Below, in pieces: positions 15,329-24,090 of a stretch of DNA of 64,000 nucleotides. The position numbers were made by a program, and so were the translations under genes. Positions within the stretch are counted from its first letter, which is position 1, and each line of letters starts with the position of its first letter. The notes beneath the pieces are model-generated. The model was not told the origin of the DNA and did no database searches. It saw nothing but the letters and a program-made list of their open reading frames with translations. The DNA comes from G963664115 sp965263045 (GTDB taxonomy: Bacteria > Acidobacteriota > Terriglobia > 20CM-2-55-15), in NCBI GenBank assembly GCA_965263045.1, contig CBDHGK010000041.1, positions 1,054,001-1,118,000 of the forward strand. The letters run 5' to 3'.

Positions 15329-17071
15329 ATGACGCATATGGCCGGAGGGTTGAATCTGAGGCTGGCGATGGCGCAGATCAACGCTGTGGTCGGCGATCTG
15401 GAAGGGAATGCCGCCAGGATCGTCGACTGGATCGGACAGGCCAGCGACATCGAGGCCGATATTGTCACTTTTCCTGAACTTGCCCTGTGCGGCTACCCCC
15501 CGGAAGACCTTCTGCTCAAGCCCCGCTTTATCGAACGTAATCTCGAGATTCTCAGAGAAGTCGCCGCCGCGGTGACTGGAATCACGGCAGTCGTGGGATT
15601 CGTGGATCAGCGCGACGGCATTGGCATTTACAACGCCGCCGCCATCCTGAAGGACGGCCAGACCGCGGGCGTTTACCACAAAATTTGCCTGCCCAACTAC
15701 GGTGTGTTCGACGAAGTCCGCTACTTTCAGGTCGGGACGCTTTCGACGCGGATCGAAATCGGCGACGCCGGTGTCGATCTCAGCATCTGCGAGGATATCT
15801 GGTATCCCGATGGCCCTGTAGGCCAACAGGCGAAGGTTGCCGGGGCCGAGGTACTGATCAATATCTCTTCATCTCCATACCACGCGGGTAGGCGTCATGA
15901 GCGCGAGGCGATGCTCCGGGCGCGCGCCACCGATCATATGGCTTACGTGGCTTACAACAATATGGTGGGTGGGCAGGACGAGCTGGTTTTCGATGGAGAC
16001 AGTCTGGTGTTCGATGAGAACGGCAACATCGTCGCGCGTGGGGCCCAGTTTGAAGAAGATCTGGTTGTGGTTGAGTTGGACCTGGAGGCTGTCCGTCGCT
16101 CTCGCCTCAACGATCCGCGGCATCGGCAGGCCCCGGGCTCGGATCGAAGAATCCAGGTATCGGTTCCCGCGCCGGAGTCCGGAAAACGGCCGCTACCGGA
16201 GGGGGAGCTTCCCGAGCCCCTGGAGGACGATGCCGAGGTCTACAAGGCGCTCGTCGTCGGTACGCGGGACTATGTCTGTAAGAATAAGTTTCACAAGGTC
16301 GTTATCGGACTCAGCGGCGGCATCGACTCGGCACTGACCGCAACTGTGGCTGTCGATGCGCTTGGAGGCTCGAACGTCGTGGGCGTGAGCATGCCGTCGC
16401 CGTTTTCTTCTGAAGGCAGTGTCGAAGACTCCAAAGCGCTTGCACGGAACCTGGGTATCAAGTTGATGACGATTCCCATATCCGGCCCTATGGAGGCGTA
16501 CCGGTCGGTTCTGGCACCGTCGTTCAATGATCGCGATCCCGACGTGACCGAAGAAAACCTTCAGGCCCGGGCGCGAGGCAACCTCTTGATGGCTTTGTCG
16601 AACAAGTTCGGATGGCTCGTGCTCAGTACAGGAAACAAAAGCGAGGTCAGCGTCGGTTACTGTACGCTCTATGGTGACATGGCCGGTGGCTTTTCCGTTT
16701 TGAAGGATGTGCCCAAGACACGGGTCTTTCGCCTCGCTGAATATTGCAACCGGGCTGCGGGATCCGATCGCATACCCCGTGTCATCATCGAAAAACCGCC
16801 GTCGGCTGAACTGCGCCCGGATCAGAAGGATATCGACTCGCTGCCGCCCTACGATCAACTGGATCCCATCCTCCAGGCCTATGTTGAGAACGATCACAGC
16901 GTGAGTGAGATGATTGCCATGGGGTTCGATTCCGATACGGTCCGCCATGTGGTGAACCTTGTGGACTTAAGCGAATACAAGCGCCGTCAGGCCGCGCCCG
17001 GCGTGAAGATCACTCCGCGCGCATTCGGCCGGGACCGACGCATGCCGATCACCAACCGTTTTGGTCATTAG
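15329..17071 (+). CDS. nadE: Glutamine-dependent NAD+ synthetase
   Basis: This 580-aa enzyme amidates nicotinate adenine dinucleotide to NAD+ using ATP and glutamine. The N-terminal nitrilase-type glutaminase has Glu in FPELALCGYPPEDLL, Lys in YHKICLPNYGVFDEVRYF and the nucleophile Cys in DLSICEDIWYPDGP. The C-terminal synthetase has the P-loop VIGLSGGIDSALTATV (about residue 328) and the STGNKSEVSVGYCTLYGDMAGGF block. ATG 15338 is an alternative start nine bases in. It completes the NAD pathway served by pncA and pncB further downstream. Confidence 0.95.
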   Translation: MTHMAGGLNLRLAMAQINAVVGDLEGNAARIVDWIGQASDIEADIVTFPELALCGYPPEDLLLKPRFIERNLEILREVAAAVTGITAVVGFVDQRDGIGIYNAAAILKDGQTAGVYHKICLPNYGVFDEVRYFQVGTLSTRIEIGDAGVDLSICEDIWYPDGPVGQQAKVAGAEVLINISSSPYHAGRRHEREAMLRARATDHMAYVAYNNMVGGQDELVFDGDSLVFDENGNIVARGAQFEEDLVVVELDLEAVRRSRLNDPRHRQAPGSDRRIQVSVPAPESGKRPLPEGELPEPLEDDAEVYKALVVGTRDYVCKNKFHKVVIGLSGGIDSALTATVAVDALGGSNVVGVSMPSPFSSEGSVEDSKALARNLGIKLMTIPISGPMEAYRSVLAPSFNDRDPDVTEENLQARARGNLLMALSNKFGWLVLSTGNKSEVSVGYCTLYGDMAGGFSVLKDVPKTRVFRLAEYCNRAAGSDRIPRVIIEKPPSAELRPDQKDIDSLPPYDQLDPILQAYVENDHSVSEMIAMGFDSDTVRHVVNLVDLSEYKRRQAAPGVKITPRAFGRDRRMPITNRFGH

Positions 17072-17142
17072 CAGGCTGTTGAGGAGCCTTTGAGGGCCTT
17101 TTCAGCGGATTTTCACGGCGTCCGTAGAGCGGGAGAGCTGAA

Positions 17143-17814
17143 ATGCACCGTCCCTTCACAATTCTGGAAGATTGGGTCAAACAGGGGCGAATCCGTCTGA
17201 GGGACAATGGGATACACGAGATAGAGCGGAAGAATGTGCCCGCCCCATCCGCCGGAGAGCGAGAGATCGAAGACGACGCGTCCCTTCTGACAGATCTGGA
17301 AGTATTCGAAGCTTCCATGCAGGACGTGCGTCCTCTGGAACAGAACAGAGGGCCGGAGCGGGTTGTGGAACCTGCTGCGTTTCGACCGAATCGCGATGAG
17401 GAAGACGCTCTGAGGGCACTGGAAGAATTTTGCCGGAGCGGCCGGGTTGAACCGGTGCACACACGCGAATACGTCGAACATGTGGCGCATCCTGTGGGCC
17501 AGCTCTACCTCGACGACCTCCGGGCGGGCCGGTTCGCCTTACAGGCCCACCTGGATCTCCACGGCCTGACTCTGGAGCAGGCCCGACCGGCGCTGGATGC
17601 GTTTATCGACGCCTCGTGTCGGGCGGGCCACAGTTGTGTGCGTGTTGTGCACGGTCGAGGGCGTCACTCTCGGGGTCAGCGGCCATTGATGAAGGAGAAA
17701 GTTGAACGATGGCTCAGACACCGGAGGCTGGCACGGTTCGTCATCGCTTTTGCGTCTGCGCGATCTGTCGATGGGGGTGGGGGCGCGGTCTACGTGCTGC
17801 TTCGCCGAACATGA
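17143..17814 (+). CDS. Smr domain protein
   Basis: A 223-aa protein. A charged N-terminal region of about 130 residues precedes a C-terminal Smr (small MutS-related) domain with LDLHGLTLEQARPALDAFI, VRVVHGRGRHSRG and GGGGAVYVLLRR. These are the LDxHG, HGxG and GGxGxxxxxL motifs of the nuclease-like domain. Smr domains cleave DNA or RNA, and members outside MutS2 act in ribosome rescue and DNA repair. Ribosome site GGGAGAG lies before ATG 17143. It converges on lexA, leaving four bases between stops. Confidence 0.88.
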   Translation: MHRPFTILEDWVKQGRIRLRDNGIHEIERKNVPAPSAGEREIEDDASLLTDLEVFEASMQDVRPLEQNRGPERVVEPAAFRPNRDEEDALRALEEFCRSGRVEPVHTREYVEHVAHPVGQLYLDDLRAGRFALQAHLDLHGLTLEQARPALDAFIDASCRAGHSCVRVVHGRGRHSRGQRPLMKEKVERWLRHRRLARFVIAFASARSVDGGGGAVYVLLRRT

Positions 17815-17818
17815 CTGC

Positions 17819-18436
17819 TCACACCCGAAAGACACCAATGACTTTTCCGACGATGCTGAACTCGGTCGCGTCCGATCCCCGAACTTCGATCGGTGCATAG
17901 GCCGGGTTCTCCGGTCGCAACTCCACACTGTTCTTCCTGCGGTAGAAGCGCTTTACGGTCGCCTCGTCTCCCATCATCGCCACGACAATCTCGCCGTTCG
18001 CCGCCGTCTTGTCAGGGCGAACAAGGACGTAGTCCCCGTCGAGAATATGGGCGTCCTGCATGCTGTCGCCTTCGACCCGCAGCAGGAATGCGCCTTCGGG
18101 CGCCCAGCCTTCAGGAAGGCGCACGACATCTTCGATGTTCTCCTGGGCAAGAGTGGGCGTGCCTGCAGCCACGCTTCCGATCACCGGAATCTCATTCCCC
18201 GTGATGTGTCTGCGGGTGGGCCGATCCGGTGTGATCACAACGAGCGATCGCGACCGGTTGGCGTGACGCCGCAGATGGCCTTTGCGCTCCAGAGCTTTGA
18301 TATGGTCGTGGACGGTCGCGGGATTCAAACCGAATCGATCGCCAATATCCCGGACCGATGGGGGGAATCCATGACCCTCCGAGTGGTCCGCTATAAAGGT
18401 GAGGATCTCGGCCTGCCTTGTGGTTAGTTGTTTCAC
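17819..18436 (-). CDS. lexA: LexA repressor
   Basis: A 205-aa SOS repressor from GTG 18436. An upstream ATG at 18472 would lie at or before the predicted -35 box, so GTG is preferred. The N-terminal winged helix (LTTRQAEILTFIADHSEGHG, FPPSVRDIGDRFGLNPATVH, DHIKALERKGHL) binds operators. The peptidase domain has the cleavage site within IGSVAAGTP, the Ser in VEGDSMQDAHILDGDYVLV and the Lys in DEATVKRF. It would self-cleave with RecA after DNA damage. A palindromic operator-like site overlaps its own promoter. Confidence 0.95.
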   Translation of the reverse strand: MKQLTTRQAEILTFIADHSEGHGFPPSVRDIGDRFGLNPATVHDHIKALERKGHLRRHANRSRSLVVITPDRPTRRHITGNEIPVIGSVAAGTPTLAQENIEDVVRLPEGWAPEGAFLLRVEGDSMQDAHILDGDYVLVRPDKTAANGEIVVAMMGDEATVKRFYRRKNSVELRPENPAYAPIEVRGSDATEFSIVGKVIGVFRV

Positions 18437-18472
18437 CCAACATATGTTAGTATATACTGCGCCCGGAGTCAA
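18437..18472 (-). promoter_or_regulatory. lexA promoter with overlapping operator palindrome
   Basis: On the minus strand, TTGACT (18472-18467) is followed by a 17-base spacer and TAACAT (18449-18444), a good sigma-70 pair. The palindrome AACATATGTT (18439-18448), framed as CTAACATATGTTGG, covers the -10 element and resembles the GAAC-N4-GTTC type of LexA box. The predicted transcript start falls within a few bases of the GTG codon, so the mRNA may be nearly leaderless. No ribosome site is visible. Confidence 0.65.
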
Positions 18473-18707
18473 GCATCCAAGCTGCCATTCTGGCGGGTTG
18501 TCTGTTCCAGCGCCGGATCCATCCGCCGGCGTGGCGTGGCGTTCGGCCGGGATCCTCGACGTACTCTCAAGGACGCCTCCGTCGCCTGCCCGGCGCCCCG
18601 CCTGCCCTGATGGCGTCTTTATTCATCCATTCCACCATTTATCCATTTCATCCGGGAAATCGAGTGGTCTTGGGGGCTTCGCGACGAAAACGTGCGGGAA
18701 ATGCGGC
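18473..18707. other. Short intergenic region
   Basis: 235 bases between lexA and hfq with no supported gene or strong hairpin. Confidence 0.4.
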
Positions 18708-19019
18708 TTAGATATGATCGGGCTGGCGCCGTCTGCGCCCGTTGGCGGGGTCTTCGTAGATATACTTGACGCGCTCTTTATAGATGAATAGGTTCGGATC
18801 CCTGTCGCGCGTCAGCCGCACGATGTTGCGGTCGTAGTATTCGATCCACCCACGGACTTCTTCATCATCCACAAGCTTGACGACGACTGGAATACGGTTT
18901 TTCGATAGCCAGTCGATATATTCGGATTCCCGGCGAGTGGATTCGCCGGGTGTCGGTCGTCGCCGTCCGGTAACCGTTTCCCCGCCTCTTCCTTTCCCGA
19001 ACTGACTGATCCGTGCCAT
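18708..19019 (-). CDS. hfq: Hfq-like RNA chaperone
   Basis: A 103-aa protein. After a basic, Gly/Arg-rich N-terminal extension (ISQFGKGRGGETVTGRRR), residues 33-92 fit the Sm fold of Hfq: IDWLSKNRIPVVVKLVDDEE, VRGWIEYYDRNIVRLT, and LFIYKERVKYIYE in place of the usual YKHAIST Sm2 motif. The tail is basic (NGRRRRQPDHI). The Sm2 substitution and N-terminal extension make it divergent, but the fold pattern is clear. It would bind RNA and help sRNA-mRNA pairing. ATG is at 19019. Confidence 0.75.
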   Translation of the reverse strand: MARISQFGKGRGGETVTGRRRPTPGESTRRESEYIDWLSKNRIPVVVKLVDDEEVRGWIEYYDRNIVRLTRDRDPNLFIYKERVKYIYEDPANGRRRRQPDHI

Positions 19020-19162
19020 CTGCGATTAGTATACATGGAGGGCCGACATGCGATGCGCGCGGGTGTTTCGATCGGGTCTCGATGTTTTTCTGTGCGCCCG
19101 CAGAGCATAGCTGCAGGGTAACAAAAGGGAATGGGAGGAGGAGAGAAGAACTGCAAATGCGC

Positions 19163-19178
19163 TTTGTGAGCGCACAAA
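19163..19178. promoter_or_regulatory. Palindrome TTTGTGAGCGCACAAA, copy 1
   Basis: A 16-base inverted repeat (TTTGTG-AGCG-CACAAA) in intergenic DNA. A near copy (TTCTGTGAGCGCACAAA) lies at 56425-56441, also within about 210 bases of a MITE copy. It could be a regulator site or part of a larger repeat. Confidence 0.45.
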
Positions 19179-19249
19179 CGTTTATCGAAGACCTTGAGTG
19201 CAAGTCCGAAAACAGATTTCTTCGCCGGACGGTCGCCGAGGGCACCTTC

Positions 19250-19602
19250 AGCAGCCCGTGACAGAAGTGGCATCAATCTCAAAGGCCGCGCGCAGGGGTC
19301 TTCGGGTTGCAGGCGCGAAGTGAGGAGCGGGCACCGAGGTTTGAAACCGAGGCCGCGGGCGCCGTCTTTTCATCGTGACCTGTCTTACACAATGCCGGAC
19401 AAAGCCTGCAACCCGAACCCCCCCTGCGCCCAAGGGGTTACGGCGAAACGGGGCCGTCTTCGTTGTCGTCGACTCCTCGCAATGAATGAGCATTGCAATG
19501 TCGTCGCGACGTCGTGTCGTCACGTTGTGATCTCCTGGAATCCAGCCCCGTTTGGCCGTAACGCGGCCTTTGAGATCTATGCCGCTTCTGCCACGGGCTG
19601 CC
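19250..19602. repeat. MITE-like element, copy A
   Basis: About 350 bases bounded by inverted ends (CAGCAGCCCGTGACAGAAG left; CTTCTGCCACGGGCTG right). The interior shares long blocks with copies at 56632 and 59222: GGGGTCTTCGGGTTGCAGG, GAAGTGAGGAGCGG, TTACGGCGAAACGGGGCCG and TCCTCGCAATGAATGAGCAT. No transposase lies inside. It fills the region between hfq and the HAD gene. Confidence 0.85.
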
Positions 19603-19626
19603 AGGCATGGGTGCTAGAATCTGCGG

Positions 19627-20280
19627 GTGGAAATCGAAGCCATGCTATTCGATCTTGGCCGTGTCATCGTCGATCTCGATATGGGGGAATGCGAATCGAT
19701 GCTCGCCTCACGTTCCGGTCTCAACCGAGCAGAGTTCCTTGGTGTGTTGTGGGACAGCGGTTGGATCCGTCGCTACGAACGCGGGGAAATCTCGACACGA
19801 GAGTTTCATCACTTCCTCAAGACCAGCGGCGCGCTCATGATGGACTTCGAGGAATTTCGGGGAGTGTGGTCTGAAGTATTCGACCCGGTTCCCATCCTGT
19901 CTTCGACGTTTCTTTCCCAACTCGGTCGACGTTATTCGATGACGCTGGTTTCGAACACGAACGAGGCTCATGCGGACCATATCCGCCGCCACTACGATGT
20001 GTTCGACTGTTTCGCCCATCATATTCTGTCCTACGAAGTCGGCGCCCTGAAGCCGGAATCGAAGATTTTTGAGGACGCCATTCAGGCAACCGGTCACCCG
20101 CCGGAAGCGGTCCTCTTCATCGATGATCGGGAAGAAAACGTCGCCGCTGGCCGTGCGATTGGAATGCAGGTCCATCGATTCTCATCTGCTGCTGGTCTTT
20201 GCCGCGCATTCCAGGACATGGGCGTAGATTTCCAATGGCCCGCCGAGAACTTGGACCAGGAATCGAATGGCGGACAGTGA
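19627..20280 (+). CDS. HAD-superfamily hydrolase (subfamily IA type)
   Basis: A 217-aa phosphatase-like protein starting at GTG 19627, just inside a TAGAAT-like promoter element. The HAD motifs in order are MLFDLGRVIVDLD (motif I, with FDLG as in YihX-type sugar phosphatases), TLVSNTNEAH (motif II), LKPESKIFEDA (motif III Lys) and AVLFIDDREENVAAG (motif IV Asp-Asp). A helical cap lies between motifs I and II. It probably dephosphorylates a small sugar or nucleotide phosphate; the substrate is unknown. It overlaps the following gene. Confidence 0.88.
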   Translation: MEIEAMLFDLGRVIVDLDMGECESMLASRSGLNRAEFLGVLWDSGWIRRYERGEISTREFHHFLKTSGALMMDFEEFRGVWSEVFDPVPILSSTFLSQLGRRYSMTLVSNTNEAHADHIRRHYDVFDCFAHHILSYEVGALKPESKIFEDAIQATGHPPEAVLFIDDREENVAAGRAIGMQVHRFSSAAGLCRAFQDMGVDFQWPAENLDQESNGGQ

Positions 20281-20840
20281 GACTGCGCCTGTCGATCGTA
20301 CGGTCCAGCGTCATCGGATACGGGATTCTGTTCGGTATGTCCCTGGCCCTGGCTTTCTGGCAAGGCCGTCTGGTGTCTCTGTTCACCTTTCCCGGCTGGT
20401 CTCAGATGCTGAGGAACATTCTGATCGGGGTTCTGATCGCAGGCGTGGCACTCTCAGGCGCACGGGCAATGCGTGGAACCTTCGAATGGGCGAGGGGCGT
20501 CGAAGAAGAATTCCGATTTCTACTCGCGCCTCTGGATCTGAGGGGGATCCTCGTCCTGGCCCTTGCGAGTGGAATCGCCGAGGAAACTTTCTTTCGCGCA
20601 GTCATGCAACCGGTCTTCGGACTCTGGGTCACCAGCCTCGTCTTTGGCGTCCTGCACTATCCCATGAATCGGCGGCTCATACCCTGGACCCTCGGTGCGC
20701 TTGCCATGGGATTCATTTTCGGCCTGATCTACGAGACCACCGGAAGCTTGGTGGCCGTGGCGCTGGGCCACGGATTGATCAACTTTTTCGAACTGCGTCA
20801 CGTGGCTGAACCGGCTCCTCCAGGCGAGCCGGGTGCGTGA
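20235..20840 (+). CDS. CPBP-family intramembrane metalloprotease
   Basis: A roughly 201-aa membrane protein (ATG 20235; ATG 20199 is also possible) overlapping the HAD gene. It has the CPBP/Abi glutamic protease motifs: EETFFR (motif 1, about residue 115), FGVLHYPMNR (motif 2 His) and ALGHGLINFF (motif 3 His), set in predicted transmembrane helices. Known members process prenylated proteins or membrane targets and, in some bacteria, protect against bacteriocins. The partner here is unknown. Confidence 0.88.
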   Translation: MARRELGPGIEWRTVRLRLSIVRSSVIGYGILFGMSLALAFWQGRLVSLFTFPGWSQMLRNILIGVLIAGVALSGARAMRGTFEWARGVEEEFRFLLAPLDLRGILVLALASGIAEETFFRAVMQPVFGLWVTSLVFGVLHYPMNRRLIPWTLGALAMGFIFGLIYETTGSLVAVALGHGLINFFELRHVAEPAPPGEPGA

Positions 20841-21000
20841 TTTTCGCCCTCATTCGATGGCGGAACCCGACCTATTCCGGGATTATGTAAAATATTCTGA
20901 TTCCCCGGCGCGCGGCCGGTGTAAGGGTTTCTGTTTGAGCAGGTTTACGGGTAGAATGAACCCGTTCTATTCCATGATCACCGCTGCGTTAAAATAGGAT

Positions 21001-21762
21001 ATGAAGCGACTGATTTCAGCGATCTGTTTCGTCCTGTTGCTCTCGGGAGAGGTATTCCCAAGGGCCCAGATCATCGGCGACACCCTCGCCGATGGGTCAG
21101 AATTCGTTTTTGCGCGTCTGGTCTATGGTTCCGGGATGGCCCGGTTTTCCCGCCGTGGAGGCTCCTGGCGGACCGATTGGCCCAAAGCCGACAGGCAGTT
21201 CATGTTCGGCGTCGACCGCTTGTCGAATGTCCGGATCGTTCTGGACGAGGAAGTGGCCGTGCCGATCATGGATCCGAACCTCTTCAGCTATCCGTTCCTC
21301 TATGCCGTCGAGGTCGGTCAGATGGAGCTGACCTCGCCCGAGGCGGACCGGTTGCGGGAATTCATGATGCGCGGGGGCTTCATGGTCGTGGATGATTTCT
21401 GGGGATCCTACGAATGGCAGAGCTTTGCCCGTCAGATCAAGATGATCTTTCCCGACAGGGAAGTCGAACAGCTCGACATGTCGCACGAGATATTTCATTC
21501 GTTCTACGACATTCCGGAGATTCTGCAGGTGCCCAACGTCAACAACGGCTGCCGCGGCTCCCGGACACACGAACAGGATGGCTATACGCCTTACGCGTTG
21601 GCCATATTTGACGACTCGCGTCGCCCGATGATGGTGATCAACTACAATACCGATCTGGGGGATGCCTGGGAGTGGGCCGACCAACCGTGCTACCCTCACG
21701 AATTTTCGGGGATGGCGTATCGCTTGGGACTGAACTTCATCGTTTATTCGATGACTCATTAA
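21001..21762 (+). CDS. DUF4159 protein
   Basis: A 253-aa exported protein with a signal peptide (MKRLISAICFVLLLSGEVFP). The body matches DUF4159: ARLVYGSG, WPKADRQFMFGVDRLSNVRI, FSYPFLYAVEVGQMELTSPE, then MRGGFMVVDDFWGSYEWQ. The last two form a Rossmann-like glutamine-amidotransferase-type fold without the usual Cys. DUF4159 proteins are regular neighbours of MoxR/BatA operons in Acidobacteria and relatives. It opens the cluster that runs to 35341. Confidence 0.85.
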   Translation: MKRLISAICFVLLLSGEVFPRAQIIGDTLADGSEFVFARLVYGSGMARFSRRGGSWRTDWPKADRQFMFGVDRLSNVRIVLDEEVAVPIMDPNLFSYPFLYAVEVGQMELTSPEADRLREFMMRGGFMVVDDFWGSYEWQSFARQIKMIFPDREVEQLDMSHEIFHSFYDIPEILQVPNVNNGCRGSRTHEQDGYTPYALAIFDDSRRPMMVINYNTDLGDAWEWADQPCYPHEFSGMAYRLGLNFIVYSMTH

Positions 21763-21825
21763 GTGGGTTAACGGGAGTCGACCGAGTTTTGATTCAATGC
21801 GAATCAGACGGCGTCGGTAGAATCA

Positions 21826-24090
21826 ATGACTTGGTTCGAAACACTGTTTAAATATCAGCCGATTGTTTACGAGCGAGGGACTCTGGGTTTTCAGCTTCTG
21901 GACAGTCCCGCATTCTTCGCCCTGTTCGCCGTCGCAGCGCTTGTGGGCGCATACTTTCTGTACCGAACGATACAGGCGCGCGCGCCCTCGATGTCTTCCT
22001 GGGGCATGGTCGCCCTGCGGGCCGGCACACTCGTGGTGCTGGCATTCATTCTCATGCGGCCGGTTCTGAACATTTCGACCGTTCTGCCCCAGGAGTCCTA
22101 CCTGGCTGTCGTGATCGACAATTCCGAGAGCATGCAGATCCAGGACAACGGGCAGGACGCCCGGGCCGATCTGATGATGGCCGAACTGGAATCCAGCGAG
22201 TTTTTCGCAAACCTGGCCGCGAAGTTCCGTGTGCGCATCTACCGTTTTGACCAGGAAGCGGAACGCATCGAAGATTTGAATCGCATGACGTTCAACGGGA
22301 CCCGGACGCGCATGGAGAGCGCGATGGATTTGCTCTACCAGGAACTGGGCACGGTACCGCTGTCGGGCATTGTTCTGCTGACCGATGGCGTGGACAATTC
22401 CTCCGAGGAGTGGACCGAGGCGCTGTCCCGCGTCCAATCGCGGGGCATCCCGATCTACACGGTGGGCGTTGGCGAGGGTGCGATCGAGCGCGATGTGGAA
22501 CTGGTGCAGGCATCGACTCCGAGAGACAGTCTCAGTGACTCGACGGCTGTGGCCGAAGTCTCGTTCCGCAGCGAGGGGCTGGCCGGACGAACGGCGACGC
22601 TGCAGGTCCGGGAAAACGGTGTTCTCCTCAAGTCGGAAGAAATCACGCTTCCCCGCGACGGCCAGATTGGGGAGGCGGCGATTGATCTGCCTGTGACCAA
22701 CGAAGGCTCGCGTGTTTTCGAGTTTTCGATCGAAGCGCCGGATGACCGGATCGCTGAAAACAACGCACTCAGCCGGTTGATCGAGGTCCGGAACGAGCAA
22801 CCGGAAATCCTCTATGTTGAAGGAGAACCGCGTTGGGAATATCGCTTCCTGCGCCGTGCGCTGGAAGACGACCCGACTGTCCATGTCGTGACATTGCTTC
22901 GGACGTCCCCGAATAAGTTCTATCGTCAGGGTATCGATGACGAAGAAACACTGGCTGAAGGTTTTCCAACGACACGGGAAGAACTGTTCCAGTACAAGGG
23001 CCTCATCCTGGGCAGTATCGAGTCCACCTTCTTTACACAGGATCAACTTCAGATGATCGTCGACTTCGTCAGCGAGCGGGGCGGCGGGTTCCTGATGCTG
23101 GGTGGACGGAATTCTTTCGGCGAAGGCCGTTATCAGAACACGCCCATCGCCGATATCCTGCCGGTCCGACTCAGCGCAGACGAATCGGACTTCGTCGTCG
23201 GAAATCTGGCCGTCGCAGTGTCCGACTACGGTCGCTCTCATCCCCTCATGAACCTGAACCCGGGCGCAGAGGAAAACGTCAGCGATTGGGACGCCCTCCC
23301 GCCGTTAACGGAATACAATCGGGTCGATGACGCCAAGGTGGGTGCGATCGTACTGGCCACCGCCGAGCTGGAAGCCGGAGGGCGCGACCGTCCCGTTCTG
23401 CTTGCCTATCAACGCTACGGTCGGGGGCGGGCGATGGCGTTTACCTCGTCGAGCAGTTGGCGCTGGCAGATGGAAATGGATCACGAAGACATGACGCACG
23501 AAATGTTCTGGCGTCAGATATTGCGGTGGCTCGTCAACGATTCTCCTGATCCTGTGATGGGGATTTCCGAGCGAGACAGCTATGTGCCGGGCGAGCCGGT
23601 CCGCCTGTTCGCGGATATTTCCGATGCCAGCTTTGAGCGGATGAACAATGCTGATGTTGTGGGGCGCGTGATCGATCCGGAGGGGAACTCCCAGCCCCTG
23701 CGGTTCGAGTGGACGGGGCTGCAGGACGGCACGTATCAGGCGATGATGTCGGGCAGCACGCCGGGTATCTACACAATGGAGGTAGATGCCAGCTTTGCAG
23801 GTGAAGATATCGGCAGCTATGAGAGTACGTTCCAGGTGCGAGACCGTCCGATCGAGTTCTACGACGCCGCTCTCGACAGCCGTTTTCTTCAGTCTGTGGC
23901 CGAAGACTCAGGCGGCCGCTACTACCCGTTGTCGGATATTGGAAGTCTCCCCGACGACGCCGTCTATGTCGAAGGCGAATCTTCGATCATCGAACAGCGC
24001 GAGTTGTGGGACGTACCGGCGCTGTTTCTCTTGCTGACGGTGTTTCTCGGGGGAGAGTGGTTCTGGCGGAAACAGAAGGGATTGGCTTAA
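21826..24090 (+). CDS. VWA and glutamine-amidotransferase-like membrane protein
   Basis: A 754-aa protein with two N-terminal membrane segments (residues 28-85) and one at the C-terminus. A VWA-like domain has the metal-site motif VVIDNSESMQI (DxSxS, near residue 98) and LLTDGVDNSSEE. From about residue 330 a Rossmann-like domain (ILYVEGEPRWEYRFLRRALE, GLILGSIESTFFTQDQLQMI, SERGGGFLMLGG) resembles class I glutamine amidotransferases. A beta-rich region follows. This is the layout of large Bat-type envelope proteins. The next gene overlaps its stop by one base. Confidence 0.88.
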   Translation: MTWFETLFKYQPIVYERGTLGFQLLDSPAFFALFAVAALVGAYFLYRTIQARAPSMSSWGMVALRAGTLVVLAFILMRPVLNISTVLPQESYLAVVIDNSESMQIQDNGQDARADLMMAELESSEFFANLAAKFRVRIYRFDQEAERIEDLNRMTFNGTRTRMESAMDLLYQELGTVPLSGIVLLTDGVDNSSEEWTEALSRVQSRGIPIYTVGVGEGAIERDVELVQASTPRDSLSDSTAVAEVSFRSEGLAGRTATLQVRENGVLLKSEEITLPRDGQIGEAAIDLPVTNEGSRVFEFSIEAPDDRIAENNALSRLIEVRNEQPEILYVEGEPRWEYRFLRRALEDDPTVHVVTLLRTSPNKFYRQGIDDEETLAEGFPTTREELFQYKGLILGSIESTFFTQDQLQMIVDFVSERGGGFLMLGGRNSFGEGRYQNTPIADILPVRLSADESDFVVGNLAVAVSDYGRSHPLMNLNPGAEENVSDWDALPPLTEYNRVDDAKVGAIVLATAELEAGGRDRPVLLAYQRYGRGRAMAFTSSSSWRWQMEMDHEDMTHEMFWRQILRWLVNDSPDPVMGISERDSYVPGEPVRLFADISDASFERMNNADVVGRVIDPEGNSQPLRFEWTGLQDGTYQAMMSGSTPGIYTMEVDASFAGEDIGSYESTFQVRDRPIEFYDAALDSRFLQSVAEDSGGRYYPLSDIGSLPDDAVYVEGESSIIEQRELWDVPALFLLLTVFLGGEWFWRKQKGLA

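Noticed and set aside
17069..17110. Sequence AGCAGGCTGTTGAGGAGCCT resembling the end of an IS
   Set aside because: It recalls some IS termini, but no partner inverted repeat or transposase fragment was found nearby.
21823..23241. A 472-codon minus-strand open frame opposite the VWA protein gene
   Set aside because: It mirrors the codon structure of the real plus-strand gene and shows no domain; antisense frames of this length are common in GC-rich DNA.
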